DNA from: Dioszegia crocea
Taxonomy: Eukaryota; Basidiomycota; Tremellomycetes; Tremellales; Bulleribasidiaceae
Length of the DNA: 64,000 bases
Assembly: GCA_001600615.1 (NCBI GenBank)
Contig: BCKK01000006.1
Span: 744,001 to 808,000, forward strand
Direction of reading: 5' to 3'
A program made the position numbers and the translations under genes. The notes below the pieces were generated by a model that saw only the letters and a list, made by a program, of their open reading frames with translations, made no database searches and was not told the origin of the DNA. Each line of letters opens with the position of its first letter. The stretch's first letter is position 1. Shown here piece after piece: positions 27,946 through 39,814 of this stretch.

Positions 27946-30900
27946 TCATACGTTGTATCGTCCACTCGATGCTCCGCCCCGATCCACAGCCTGTAAAATC
28001 AGCACTAGCACCCGAACACATCACCAGCGAGACCTCCTACTCACTTCCAGCGCAGCCACCGACCCCTCAATCAACGTCCTTCTAATCTCCTCCACCGCCG
28101 TCCTAACCTTACTCTCATCATTACTCTCAATGAGCAAATGCAACTTCGGCTCGCTCCCAATCTTCGGGTCATTCCCAGGCGGATAATACACTCCACGCAT
28201 GGTAACACTCGCCCCCGAGATCTCATTCAACAGTGTCATCTGCTCCTTATTCGTAACCTTCCACCTCGCCTTCTGGGGATAATCATTGATGGGGAAGACG
28301 GCGTGCCAATCGGTCGCATCCGGATCTTTAGGTTTCATCCGTTGCAATTCCGCAATTGCCGCCGCGGACAATTCTGACTTTTGCTCGTGCATCGATTTAT
28401 GCAATTGAGCAACGACACGAGCGAGTCGGCTGGCATCCACCGTCCGACCCTCCGCTTTGGCCTTTTCGATAGCGGCCAGAGTCTGCGCTGGTAATTGTGC
28501 AAGACTCTGTTTGCTGCCAGTGGAGCCGGCGGGTGGACCGAATAATGCGGGGTTGAAGAGTCGGTCGGGAGCAGGACCATTGATGACGTCCACTTGGATT
28601 TCGGTAAAGGTGTAATCCGACTCGGTTTTCATGTCCCGTTCGGCCGGCTTGAACTGATTGCTCTGTTCTTTTGGTTTATAGGGGATGACGGCGCCCTCGC
28701 GGGAGGATAGGGATAGGGCCTCGGACGTATCGCCGTATGTGTGCTTCTCCGCCTTGTCCTTTTCTTCCCGCTTCTTCTCCAGCCGGTCCAGACCCTTGCC
28801 TGCGAAACCGGAACGGGCAGCTTTGGCTCGACCATCTTTGATCTTGGCGAGGAAGCCTGGTGGTGTCAGCTTTGTTCGGTACGAGAGGTAGGAAAGCTCA
28901 CCATCTGATAACGCCTTCAATTCTGGTGGAATAAACGCATTACTCGCCTCTAGGGCCCGCAAGATATCCACCGCATACCTCTCCTGCTCCGGTGTAATAA
29001 ATGTGATACACACCCCGGTATTCCCCGCCCGTCCCGTCCTTCCCGCCCGATGAACGTAGTCTTCTAAATGATTCGGTGAATCATAGTTGATGACTAGTCT
29101 CAACTGGGGTACGTCCAGACCTCTGGCCGCCACGGAGGTCGCCACAACGATAGGGATATCGCCCGATTTGAAATTCCTGATGGCATCTTCACGATCCACC
29201 TGCTCTCTGCCTCCATGCAAAGACGAGCAGACATATCCCCTCTGCAGCAAATCGCGATACAGATCATCCGCCCATTCCTGTCGATCGACGAAGATGAGCG
29301 CCCGGAAGTCTTCATCGGCCGGAGCATTATTGCTCATCTCGCCCAAGATTTCAAGGAGACGAGTAAACTTCGTATCCTGATCTCTGACCTCGACTCGCTG
29401 ATCAATCTCCGCCGCAACGACCGATCGACCACCGACGGTAATTTCGAGAGGCTTTTGGAGGATCTTGCGGGCAAGACCTTCCATCGTTTTGGGGAATGTA
29501 GCGGAGAAGAGGACTTTTTGGGCATTGGGACGGATATTGTTGTAGATCTTCATGACTTGGGGTTCAAAGCCCATATCAAACATCCGGTCGGCTTCGTCGA
29601 GGACGAGATAGGTGCATCGACGGAGATTGGTGACTCGACCGTTGTTGGCAGTGAGGAGATCAATCATTCGGCCGGGAGTACAGACGACGATGTCGGCTCC
29701 GCGCTTCATGTTGGCGATATCCTCACTGATTGACGCTCCGCCAACGCAACATGCCACCTTTAGATTATCAGCTTCGATCTCATGACAAGAAAAGGATCCA
29801 CTCACGCGTAGACTCATGGCCTTCAAAAACGCCTTGGCCTCCTTATAGATCTGCATCGCCAATTCTCGGGTAGGGCCAATGACGACGGCGATAGGACCCT
29901 CGGCACCTGTGCTTGGCCGCTGGTCCTTGACATGTCGGAGTAAGGGGAGGAGGAAGGCGATGGTCTTTCCCGACCCCGTCTTGGCAATCCCGATGACATC
30001 CCGCCCGCTCATGATGGCCGGTATAGCCTGTGCCTGAATAGCCGTTGGCTTCTCCCATTTATGCGCCTGGATGACATCCAGACAAGCCACAGGCAGACCC
30101 AACGCTCCCCACCGCTGGACAGGGCGAGGCGCATCGATCCCTCGGATCTTTATCCCATCCATCTCCAGCCGCATAAGTTCCGTTTCCTCCTCGGTAAGAT
30201 CAAGAACTTCCACTGGCGCAAAGTAGAAGTTCTTCCGGAATGGTTCGTAGTCGATCTTAGAGTGGTCGGGGGGTGGTAGATCCTTCTTCCTCGTCTTTGC
30301 CGCCGCTTCCGCCAACATCGCCTCTTGCCTCTCCAGCGTATTGTCATCCTTGGCCTCGACAACGGGCTCGTCGTCTTCTGACTCTGGATCAATCGCCGCT
30401 AATCCCGCACGCTTCGCATCCGCCTGATCTACACCAGTCTTGACCTTATTCAGACTTCGCATGTACGCCTCGAGCTCATCCTCCTCTTCCTCCTCTTCTG
30501 CGGGTGTGGGATCCACTTCCATCTTTTCTGGACCTGTCCGCCGTTCTAGCTCAGCATCGATATCCATCCCATTCTCCTTGACGTCAAGCTTCACCGCTCC
30601 GACTCCAGCATCCTCATCGGCAAAGTCATCCCCTACCAATCCCTCCTCTACCGCTTCGCCCGACTGGACTTCCGGGTTGATATCCGGTAATCCTTCAATG
30701 CGAACCAGCTTCCGTTCCGGGGCAGCCTCATCGTCAAGCTCTGCGATAGTGCGTTTGAGATGAGAGCCTCCGACGTTTCGGCCGAGGTTGATTTTGCCCA
30801 TAGCGCCCATTTGTAGGGATGGTTGAGGCTTTGTAGATGTCGTAGAGGCGGATCCGAATCGGGATGTAGATTGACCTGTATATTGAGCATTGGTGTCCAG

Positions 30901-31575
30901 AATGCTGAGAACCTGGAAGGACTCACTAGAAGTTGATTTATCCGCGGATTTAATACCCGCCGAGGCAGGCTCAGGGGTCGCACTGTTCCCCTTCTTTTCC
31001 AACTCCCTCTGCTTCTTCCAAGCTTCGAGCCTCTCTCTCTTCAGTCTCTGCTTCTCCTCTTCCGCTGTTGGGGCTGGCGACCCCTGACCGGACGCAAATC
31101 CAAGTCGGATAGGTGCAACGGCCGGACCTGAAGCAGACGCAGGGACAGGAGGACGTGAGACTGAGCGACTCCGACTCCGAGGTTGAGACCTATTCCTCTC
31201 CCCGGCCCTATCGTCTCTAGGTCTCACCCGTTCCCGACTCCTACTCCGACTTCTACTCCGGTATCTGTCGTCCCGCCGCCTATCCCCAGAGTCATACCGG
31301 CCCGAGGATCTATCATTATACCGCCTGTCCTCCCTCGGCCTCTCGCGTGACCGGTCACGAGTATCCCGGGAGTCTCGGTAGTTGCGATCTCGATCTCGAT
31401 AGTCTCGCTCGTCAGGTCGCCTCGTGTCACGTTCACGGTCACGGGATGACTTGTCATACCTTGGAGAAGCAGCTACAGGGCTGTAGTCTCGTTCTCGGTC
31501 CCTCTCCCTGTCAGAGTCGCGATGATGGCTCTTTTTGTGCGATCTTCGGGGTTCGGGGGAGCGGGAGCGTGCCAT
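27946..31575 (-). CDS. PRP5: DEAD-box pre-mRNA-splicing RNA helicase Prp5
   Basis: Five exons give about 1143 aa. The N-terminal third is an Arg/Ser/Asp-rich (SR-like) region with acidic blocks. The core has the Q motif ([10 protein letters not shown]...[16 protein letters not shown]), motif [23 protein letters not shown] ([17 protein letters not shown]), SAT (FSATFP) and [10 protein letters not shown]. Prp5 remodels U2 snRNP during branch-site recognition, fitting an intron-rich genome. Three internal introns (51, 48 and 45 nt) are stop-free multiples of three, so the unspliced frame stays open. A fourth, after GSVAALE, removes an early stop and adds a 14-residue end finishing in GRYNV. The true start is ATG at 31575 ([11 protein letters not shown]). 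Confidence 0.92.
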
Positions 31576-31765
31576 GTTGTTCAAGCAGGGGTGAAGACAG
31601 AAGGTAAGAAAGAGGGAAAGTCGAAAAGTATATATGGTGGTGGTGGGTGGCGGTATAGGAAATAGTCAATCTTATTCCAGCACCCCACTTAGCGCCCTCC
31701 TGTAGCTACAGCTGCAGCTGTATCCATCGACCACTCTACCACCCTCAACATACTCAAATACAGCC
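31576..31765. promoter_or_regulatory. Bidirectional promoter, PRP5 / Atg43-like
   Basis: Only 190 nt separate the divergent start codons. It contains a GT-rich stretch near 31634-31652 and a CAG/CTG-rich palindromic patch (CTACAGCTGCAGCTGTA) near 31705-31721. Confidence 0.5.
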
Positions 31766-32628
31766 ATGACCACCCTTGACCCCAACCACAACCCCTTCGG
31801 AAAACACGCCGAGGCAATCCACGAGCCCTCCTCCTCATCGGGCAAACACGCAGGGTCGTTCCCTAGCTCTCTCCCCTCCGGGGATCAATCAGACTCGGAG
31901 GACTCGGATCTGGGAGTGGACGACAACGCTAGGGCACAGCGAAGAGGGCGGAAAGCGGGTAAACAGAGGATACAGAGGGGTATGGTACCAGTGCCGGATC
32001 TGCGGTTCGAGCAGGTAAGTCTTAGGTTATTGGTATAACGTATCTCAGTTGGGCATCGAAAATATACCGTTGACCCTCAATTCCGATAACCCTCCTCAAT
32101 GTCGCTAACAAATAATAGTCGTACCTTCTGTCCATCCGCCCATTCCTCAAACCCCGACCGACCGCTTCACAAGTTGCCGAACGTGGAGATGTATCTGAAA
32201 AGCCCGAATCTGGCTCCTTGGTCGTCAGCACAGAGTCTGACGAGGTATTCCACTGGGGTCGAGAGGTAGATGTGGACTGGCGAGCAGCAGCATGGGTGAC
32301 ATTCCGAGACCAGGTCAGTTTGAGGTTGCCTGATGATGTCACATATCGTCCAAGGCCTGACAGCTGACCTATTTAGCTGCTCTCCCCATTGGTCCAAGGC
32401 GCAGCTTGGGGTGTTTTCGGCCTCTTCCTTGCTGCTTCTTCATCTGCTTTGCGATCGTCTCTCTACCCTGCGAGTCACGTCGGGAAGGGCCGAATGACGG
32501 GTGGGTCAGGCGGCTCGATCAGTTCGGCCGGCGGAGGCAAGGCGGTGGGATCTTCAGTGGAGGGCGGGTGGTGGAGGCGTTTCGTAGGCAGTTGGTCGGG
32601 TGGTGTGGAGACTTCTGCAGTGTTGTAG
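31766..32628 (+). CDS. DUF1770 / Atg43-like protein
   Basis: Three exons give about 235 aa. The N-terminus is Ser/His/Asp-rich. A basic stretch (RRGRKAGKQRIQRGM) leads into VPVPDLRFEQSYLLSIRPFL, which is the signature I associate with the fungal DUF1770 family. A Trp-rich segment follows (HWGREVDVDWRAAAWVTFRDQLLSPLVQGAAWG), then a possible membrane helix (AAWGVFGLFLAASSSALRSS). The fission yeast member, Atg43, is an outer-membrane mitophagy receptor and works with the MIM import machinery. The tail is Gly/Ser-rich, ending SGGVETSAVL. It is divergent from PRP5. The family call rests on the one motif and the general layout. Confidence 0.6.
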
Positions 32629-33006
32629 GTGAATGGCACTTGAACTGGAATATGGACTAGACACGCGTGCCATAGAGAGGTATAAGATTCATGTAAAACC
32701 CCTAAAGCTATCAAATATACTCTGCCCAGATACCTTCCGCGGGACGACCATATTTCCCAAAAACTTCCACAAAGAGATAGACGAGGCATAACGGCGGGAC
32801 TAGAGAGAGGAGAGGGGGCAATATGTAAAGAAGTGACGAGGGGAGAAGTAGGGTGGGGATATAGGGGGAAATACAATCTTCTTCTTCTGATTCTGCCAGA
32901 CACAATGAAAATAATTCGTACAAATTGAGAGCCCGGATTCGTGGTCGTTTGTTTCCTCGATAATGTGATGTTTTAGGGATAGCGGGTGGAGGGACATGCG
33001 TTTGCA
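32629..33006. other. Convergent intergenic region
   Basis: 378 nt lie between the Atg43-like stop and the PPZ stop. It is probably 3' UTR sequence for both genes. Nothing else is supported. Confidence 0.4.
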
Positions 33007-34951
33007 CTAGTAACTCTGGGCCATAGGGTTGTTTGGCGGAGATTGATGATTTTGCAAACTGCCGATCAGCCTCTGTACGACTTTCTCAGCTGAATCCAAA
33101 ACTTACGATTTCCGTTTACTCTTTGTCATTTCCTTCTTTAGCGCAGCGCCATCTAGGGGTTTGAGAAGTTCGAAAGAGCACAACAAGTCTTCCGAAACGG
33201 ACATGACTGCGCCAAAGTTCTACATGTTGTCAGTGAGGTTCTATCTCGGGCGCCTGCAGTTGTACTGACATCGAATTCTCCGCAGTAGCTGTAATTGTCA
33301 GCTTTGTGATCGTTGGTCGAAACGAACTCGGAAACTCACTTTGGAGCCGAAAACACCGTTACTAGTGTCCTATCATTGTAAAACTCGTACCCATCTTCCA
33401 CCACCATATGCGCTCGGCAGATCAGATCCATATCCTGATATATCAGCTTGTTGACAATCCTAGCCTAGACATGACTGGTGTGGAGTGGAAAGCTTACATG
33501 AGTCGCAAGGAATGAGTTTATTACACTCTTTCCATAACAGAACGACACGCCTCGCTCATTATCTTCCCAGTCTAGGGCAGTGTCGGATGGGTCAGACCAT
33601 ACGAGATCGTTGAGTAGACCATAGTCAGGTACGTCTGCGGGTTTAGCAGATACTCCTATCTTACAAAGGCATCATATCTGCACGATTTTTGACTCACCTG
33701 TAGGCCGTTGAATCCGCCTGATATCATCCATACTCTTCAAACTCGGGCTCAAGCCTCCATGTACACAGAAGATCTTGCTAGCGACGATCGAAGCGATAGG
33801 TAGGGCGTTAAAGACATCGATGAAGGTTTTCCACGTCTTGATGTTGGTCCGCCGCTTGCATTCGTCGTAGAAACCGTAGACTGAAGGTTAGCTGATGTTT
33901 GGATTTTGAATACAACGAGGTAGCTTACCCCTGGTTACATTGGCACACTCGTGGTTCCCCCGCAGCAAGAAGAAGTTCTCTGGGAACTTGATCTTGTAGC
34001 ATAGCAAGAGTAGGATCGTTTCGAGGGATTGTTTGCCCCTGTCGACGTAATCGCCGAGGAATAGGTAGTTGGCTTGAGGGGGGAAACCGCACATCTCAAA
34101 CAAACGTATCAGGTCGGCGTACTGCAGATTAGTACAGAAGAAAAAACAGCATATCGAGCGAGACGCTTGTCATCATATCAACTCACCTGTCCATGGACAT
34201 CCCCGACAATCTTGACTGGCGGGCTCAACTCAATCAACGTCGGCTGACTCAAAAACACCTCTCGCGCCGCCATGCACACCGCCAATATCTCCGCATTCTT
34301 CAATGGCGGGCTCTTGGTTACTTTACCCGAGTACCCAGCCTCCAGCAGCCGGCCTATCATGTTGTCCACATCGAGCGCGCCGCCAGTGGGCGAGGTGAAT
34401 GAGCCGCGGGAAACGGTGGCGGTGAGAGCCGAGCCTGGAGACAGGGCGCCATCGACGCTGAGGCTGTTACGTGTGCTGGCGCTTGGCGAGGGTGGGGGAG
34501 AGGAAGAGAGGGGACTAGCGCCGAAGCCCGAAGTGGGAGGAGGGGAACTGCCCATTGAGGCTGGTGTGCGATGACCGCCCGAGCCGCCCTTGACTGGCGA
34601 CGCAGGTCCGACACCTGATCCAGGAGGAGCAAGGCCGGTAGCTGAGCCTGCACCACCCGAGGTGGATAGACCAGACCGGACTGAGGATCCATCGACTGAT
34701 CCGCCCGGTTTCCCGCCTACTGCGCTATTCAAACTGGAGACGCTACCTTGCTTCTCGGGCGCCTTACTTGCCCGTCTAGAAGACGCACCGCGGCCCATAT
34801 CGATCGGCGCGGCGGCCCCGCCGGGAGAGCCGGGGCCAGCCGCGTCGCTAGGCGAGCGGATAGTATGACTCGCCATGGCGTCTGTGAGCTCCGAGGTGGA
34901 TAACTCCTTTGAGCGCGTGCGACCCATCTTTTTGCTGGGCGCTTGGCCCAT
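33007..34951 (-). CDS. PPZ1: PPZ-type serine/threonine protein phosphatase
   Basis: A long disordered Ser/Gly/Pro-rich N-terminal region (about 190 aa) starts MGQAPSKK, a consensus N-myristoylation sequence. It is followed by a PP1-like catalytic domain: [29 protein letters not shown]. The segment [14 protein letters not shown] before the catalytic core matches PPZ. PPZ enzymes sit at membranes and regulate K+/Na+ homeostasis, cell integrity and salt tolerance, usually restrained by a Hal3-type inhibitor. The coding end has two readings. Splicing the last 48-nt intron (about 33057-33104) gives a C-terminus ending NNPMAQSY* at 33007. If the intron is kept, a TAA falls inside its GTAAGT donor right after KSKRKS. 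The spliced form is preferred because branch point and acceptor are good. Confidence 0.88.
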
Positions 34952-35400
34952 CTTGTCAAGGAACGAGCGGAACGTGGTGGCGGTGTTTAAGGGGTTAGGA
35001 TTGAGAGGGGGGACGAGCGCGTCCGGAATGGAGGTGCGGGGATGCGGAAGAGTAGGGAGAGGCTACGCGCGGCGGAAGGTGGAGCAAGCGAGAGGGGCTG
35101 TTGTGGGGCGGGTGTTGGGCACTGTCCGATCGAATAGGCTCTGTTAGATGGCACCCGCAAGTGTGTGAAGGGAGGTGTACAATCTGTAGCTGGTAGATGG
35201 ATGGATGATGGGTGTAAGCTTAAGCGTGTGCGGAGCTTGGAGTCATCACACCAGCCAGTGATCAGGGTAATGCAATTCTACTTCCGCTAGTGCCGGCCAT
35301 GCATTCCCATTAGTAAATCCAATTCCATTAGGAGGGTCCATCTGAAACTCGGCCAACGCGCTTCACCACCACCACCTTCAACCTATACATCAACATCACT
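34952..35400. promoter_or_regulatory. Bidirectional promoter, PPZ1 / TRS31
   Basis: 449 nt separate the divergent start codons. The PPZ1-proximal part is GC/purine-rich (about 34990-35110). No coding exon is seen. Confidence 0.45.
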
Positions 35401-36384
35401 ATGGAAGGCTCTTACTACCCAAGCACACACTCCGCCTCAGCCTCTATATCCGGTCCATCATCCTCGAATCGGTTCTCCCTCACTCCGTCTAATGCCTCAC
35501 CCTCTACATCCGCCAAACCCAGCAGCACGAGCACGGCCGCTGCGCGTATAGCGTCCGCGACTGGTCTATACTCATCATCATCTACCGCCCTACCTCCTGC
35601 GCCTGTAGGCATACTAGATCGATCGTTAAATAAGGGCAAAGGTGCTGAAGTGTCTTTATCGGCATTTGCTTTCTTGCTGGCTGAGGTGGTCAGCTATAGC
35701 CAAAGTCGGGTGGATAGCGTTACGGATTTGGAGAAGAGGTGGGTTATCCCCAGAAGGTTGGGTTAATGGAGCTGATGCGTAGATTATCCTCGTTGGGATA
35801 TGAAGCTGGGCTGCGAATTTTGTCTTTAATACTACTGAGAAATACACAGCAAGCGGGTGGGAAGGTGTGTTCCTCGCTTCCAACCTCAGCTGTTGCGGGC
35901 TCGCTGGCATTGAGCTGATGCGTCCAGGATCCCAAGAGAGAACATCGACTGATACCAATCCTCCAATTTGTTCACACCCAAGTGTACAAGTACTGCTTCG
36001 GTAAACCGGCAGATGGGCTCGAACGGAGTGTGGAAGGCGAGGACGAATGTCAGTCGGTATCACTGATGCGCATTGTCGAGTACTGACAAGAGTAGATATG
36101 TTGACGATGAATCAACCGCCATTAACGCAGCATATCTCAATACCGAAGGATATGTCTCAATTGTCTTGCGAGGCATTTACAGCTGGGATAGTGGAGGGTG
36201 TACTGGATGGGTTAGATGTGGTGAGTGCCATCACTCTGCCTCATATATGAACAGGTTACTGAGACCCCAGCCTGCACGAGTAACGGCACATACAGTCGGA
36301 ACCGATCAATATCCACAACGCACGGTCATCCTCATCAAGCTAGATCAAAAGGTGATGGACAGGGAAGAGGTTTTGGGCAAGTAG
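35401..36384 (+). CDS. TRS31: TRAPP complex core subunit Trs31 (TRAPPC5)
   Basis: Five exons give about 250 aa. After a Ser/Thr-rich leader of roughly 65 residues the protein enters the conserved Bet3-like fold with [20 protein letters not shown] and [20 protein letters not shown], which are diagnostic for TRAPPC5. The later exons give [20 protein letters not shown] and [15 protein letters not shown]. Trs31 is part of the core of the TRAPP complexes, which act as GEF for Ypt1/Rab1 in ER-Golgi and Golgi traffic. Overlapping open frames in 36047-36384 are out-of-frame shadows; the chosen frame is fixed by the conserved VARV-type motif and by exon phase. The stop TAG is at 36382-36384. Confidence 0.9.
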
Positions 36385-36782
36385 CGTACTATCATGTATC
36401 GCATCCGTTGGTATGACTCATAGATTCGGACTCAGAGACGTACTTTCCACAACTGCCGATCATATAGGAGAAGCGAGACCTTGACAAATGACAGCAGCCC
36501 TGCAGTGGACAGACTGACGAACATTTTGCAAATCTTGACATTTAACCCCACACTCGCTGAGCAGACTATACATGGGATACAAGAGTCACCGGGAATCGTC
36601 CAATGTGCGGCCTGGACAGAGAGGGCTCTCATGCTAGCATGCTGAAAAGACATGCATCCAACGTAAGAAAAGCCAAATACAGACACAAGCCAGAAAGGTA
36701 GTTACAAAAAGGTACAACACCTAGGTCGATGATGGAATACGCAAAAGGTCGCAGACTGAACGAGAGGTAGCCCTCGTACGCT
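36385..36782. other. Convergent intergenic region
   Basis: 398 nt lie between the TRS31 stop (+) and the acyl-CoA dehydrogenase stop (-). It is presumably 3' UTRs. Nothing else is recognised. Confidence 0.4.
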
Positions 36783-39205
36783 CTACAATCGGACACCTTC
36801 GGGCATCTTGCGCATACTGAAGAAAAGAGTCAGCGACCAAATTCCGACTTTTCTCATTTTTTGACCAAAACCGACCAAACTTACGCCTGCCTGACTCCCA
36901 AGTCGCCCAGAACCTCTTCGGCACCTCCGAGAATAGCATCGCTAAGACATGATCAGCTCAAGCCCATCGAAATTCCGACATCGAGCGGTCTCAGCCGCTT
37001 CTTCCTCCAGAAATCGGCGTTTTTCGCCTCTTTCTCGACGATTTCCTCTTAGCAGAAAGAAGTTTCCCTTTAATTTACAATTTTTGGGTCCTCTGGAACT
37101 GCTCAATCTGCTTTCCCATGCCTGTATATGTTAGCTGGATGTCCAAGGAACATGTCAAAGAAAAAAGTAGACCGAAAGTCAACTGAAAAGATTTCAAAAT
37201 TTAACTTACCAGTTTTGGTCAAACCTCGACCGCCAAAGATATTGACGGCGTCGTCTGCGATCTCTCCTGCGAAGCGGGTGGACTGCATTTTGAGGAAGGC
37301 GATCTGGCCGGCCAGGTTACGAGATTGTTCCTTGTAGGACTGTGATGTCAGTCGGTTTACAAGTTGGGGCGTGATGACCGAGTGGGATGAAGAGTTTGCC
37401 GTTGTCAAAGATCTGGCGAGCGGGACGAGGAATCATCGCATAATGTAGAAGGCAGACGTACCATGTTGTTCATCTGATAAGTGACATTCTCCAACCATGC
37501 CTGGATAGCTTCGACTTTGGCAATCATGCCTGCGAACTTCTGCCTGATGACCGCTTGGGACAAGAGGGGCTTGCCAAAGACGTATCGCTGAGATGCCCAC
37601 CTGAAAGAGATCAGCAAACGTTCGGCAGCTCCTGTAGCTACGTCTCATGACCTGACCAAGACTTACTTGAGACACTCTTCAACAACCATCCTTGAGCTTC
37701 GTGCCGAAGCGCAGCACATGACCCAACGCTCGTGCTGACTATCAGCACTAGCCATGCAAGGCAATGAGGTTGCTCACGTTGAAGTTGGACAAGATGACCA
37801 ACAATCCTCCATCCTCAGGCCCCAGCATATTCTCAGCGGGCACCTTGACGTTGTCAAAGGTGATGTAGGCTGTTCCGGCAGAGGGGGAGTATGAAGTTTT
37901 GATTGCTTTAGTCTCAACGCCGTGTACTCGGGGCACAAGGAAGACTGTCAATCCGCCGTCGGTCTATAGATCAGTATACATAGCATATAGGACCGCGTGG
38001 ACATACCTTGCACCCAACGGTAAAGTAGTCAGAGTGCATACCGCCCGTGATCCACTTCTTGGTGCCGTTGATTGTCCTGTCTGTCAGTTTTGGCCAGGAG
38101 AGTAGGATGAGAAACATACCAGGTCTTGCCATCCTCGGACTTGGTAGCTGTGGTCCTCACGCCTGAAACGTCTGATCCTGCGAAAGCCTCGGAAATGGCC
38201 AAGCAGATGGACTGGGAGATCAGCAGGATTCCAGAAATATGCTTGAGGGGATGACCCACCTTCTCACCGCTAAACACCTCATTGAGCACCTTGGTCCTCA
38301 AGGGCTCTTTGGCAAAGTTCAGGATTGGGGGTAGACCAATGACCATTCCAGAGTTCAAACCATCTCCATAACCTCTCGCGCCTATCCTTGCAAGTTCCTG
38401 GTTGATCATAAGTTCACTATACGTCAGTAATCATTCATTAAAGGCTACCCGCAGACTTACTGGAAATAATCAAACTCCTCGCCCTTGACAGCACCATCCA
38501 TGAGTTTCTGACCGTGAAGGTGCTTGCCCGGGCCCAGTCGCATCCGGTTCATACCATTGTTCGCCATGGCCGAGAGGACTTCCTTGGAGGCGCGTTTACC
38601 GCTCTCCTCGCATGCCTGCGCGTCGGGGTAGATGACCTCGTCAACAAAGGTTCGCATGGCTTTTTGAAGAGTGCGGTGTGAGGCTGAATAGTAGGGTGAC
38701 TTGAACTCGGGCGTGAGCCAGGTGGGCTCGCCGTAGGGTACCTGAGATCAGCATGTGTCTGAATTTGGTGTGAACAGACTAGATTTTGGCTCACCTTGGA
38801 GATATCTCCAGGGCGCATGACTTCAATCTTGGGGCTTTGACCCTCGATCTGGCCAATCTTCAAACGCTGATACTGGGGCTTTTGAAGGATTTCGGAGCGG
38901 TGCCTGCATATCAGAAATGTGGGATATGATCCAGGCCGCAGACTAGGCTCACAATCCATAGAAAACAGTGGTCGCGTCTTGTCCCGCCACTTCGGCATCG
39001 AGCAAAACACCCAGTCCACCAGGGTGCATCGCCCCGAATTTACTCAAGTCATAGACAATCGAGTCGATGATGACCCATAGATCGCCTTCTTTGTTGTGCT
39101 ACAATCGTCAGCTTCGGAACAAATTCAAAAGGAGGGCCGACTTGCCTTGGCCACTTCATCGGCCTTCATCGCTTTGAGAGAAGTCTGCTGCTGAGGAGCT
39201 GCCAT
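36783..39205 (-). CDS. Cytochrome b5-acyl-CoA dehydrogenase fusion
   Basis: About ten exons. The N-terminal domain (about residues 14-90) is a cytochrome b5-like heme domain: EVAKHNKEGDLWVIID, then AMHPGG with one heme-ligand His, and YGLHRS with the second. The rest is an acyl-CoA dehydrogenase: ELMINQELARIGARG, CLAISEAFAGSDVSGVRTTA, WIINGTKKWITGG, FDAILGGAEEVLGDLGVRQA. The chain ends at MRKMPEGVRL. The acyl-CoA dehydrogenase part oxidises acyl-CoA with FAD; the b5 domain probably passes electrons. Such fusions are known in fungi. No clear mitochondrial presequence is seen, and the C-terminal GVRL is not a canonical peroxisomal signal, so location is open. One intron of about 140 nt (near 36945-37085) is unusually long for this gene and joins TQK to FDAIL in phase. 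Confidence 0.88.
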
Positions 39206-39814
39206 GTTGACTGATGTTTGATGTTAAAACTGTAAAAGTTTGGTAGAAGCGATAGGTGATAAACGCTATTGCTATATGCGATTGATAGGCGCAGTGCATA
39301 GAGTAAGAGAAGGGCACCACACCTAGCAGTCCAAGACTTATAAACATATCGGCACGCATACCTCGTCCGGTTATTCGAATGGCCATAACCGGTTCCCACG
39401 CCGTCCAATCAGCTTCATCTAATTCCCTTCTCCTTATGTGAAACGGTGCAACCTGAATGCACCAAGGGTGCACTATCCAATGTGTAGGAAGCTGTAACGA
39501 CGATCTTAAAGCCGAGGGTTCTGCGTCACTCAAGGCACGGGGGGGAATCCAGGCCTCAGGCCTCTTTAATAGGAGCGATCATCTCAGTTCCGTGTGAATC
39601 GCCAGTCTCGCATCTCATCTCTTTATTGGTGAATGTTGCATTTGGTATTGGTATTAAGGTTCTGTCTTTGACTGTTCTTCTTTCTTAGGCCTGTCAGACT
39701 ATGCAGTCTGTGATGGTCAGCTCCTATCTTTCAGACGCCATTGAACACACTCGGGGGCTGATAATTGGTAACTGACTTGGACCCCTTTCCCACTCCCTTC
39801 TTTCATTCCCGCAT
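39206..39814. promoter_or_regulatory. Promoter of the b5-acyl-CoA dehydrogenase gene
   Basis: 609 nt lie upstream of the ATG at 39205 and extend to the stop of the next minus-strand gene. Short open frames here overlap the promoter and have no recognisable features. Confidence 0.4.

Noticed and set aside
28021..28045. PRP5 ending at SRRSRW
   Set aside because: That end lies inside an intron (donor after VAALE); the last exon at 27946-27990 gives the family-like end GRYNV.
36073..36384. Overlapping second open frame at the end of TRS31
   Set aside because: Exon phase and conserved TRAPPC5 residues fix the other frame.
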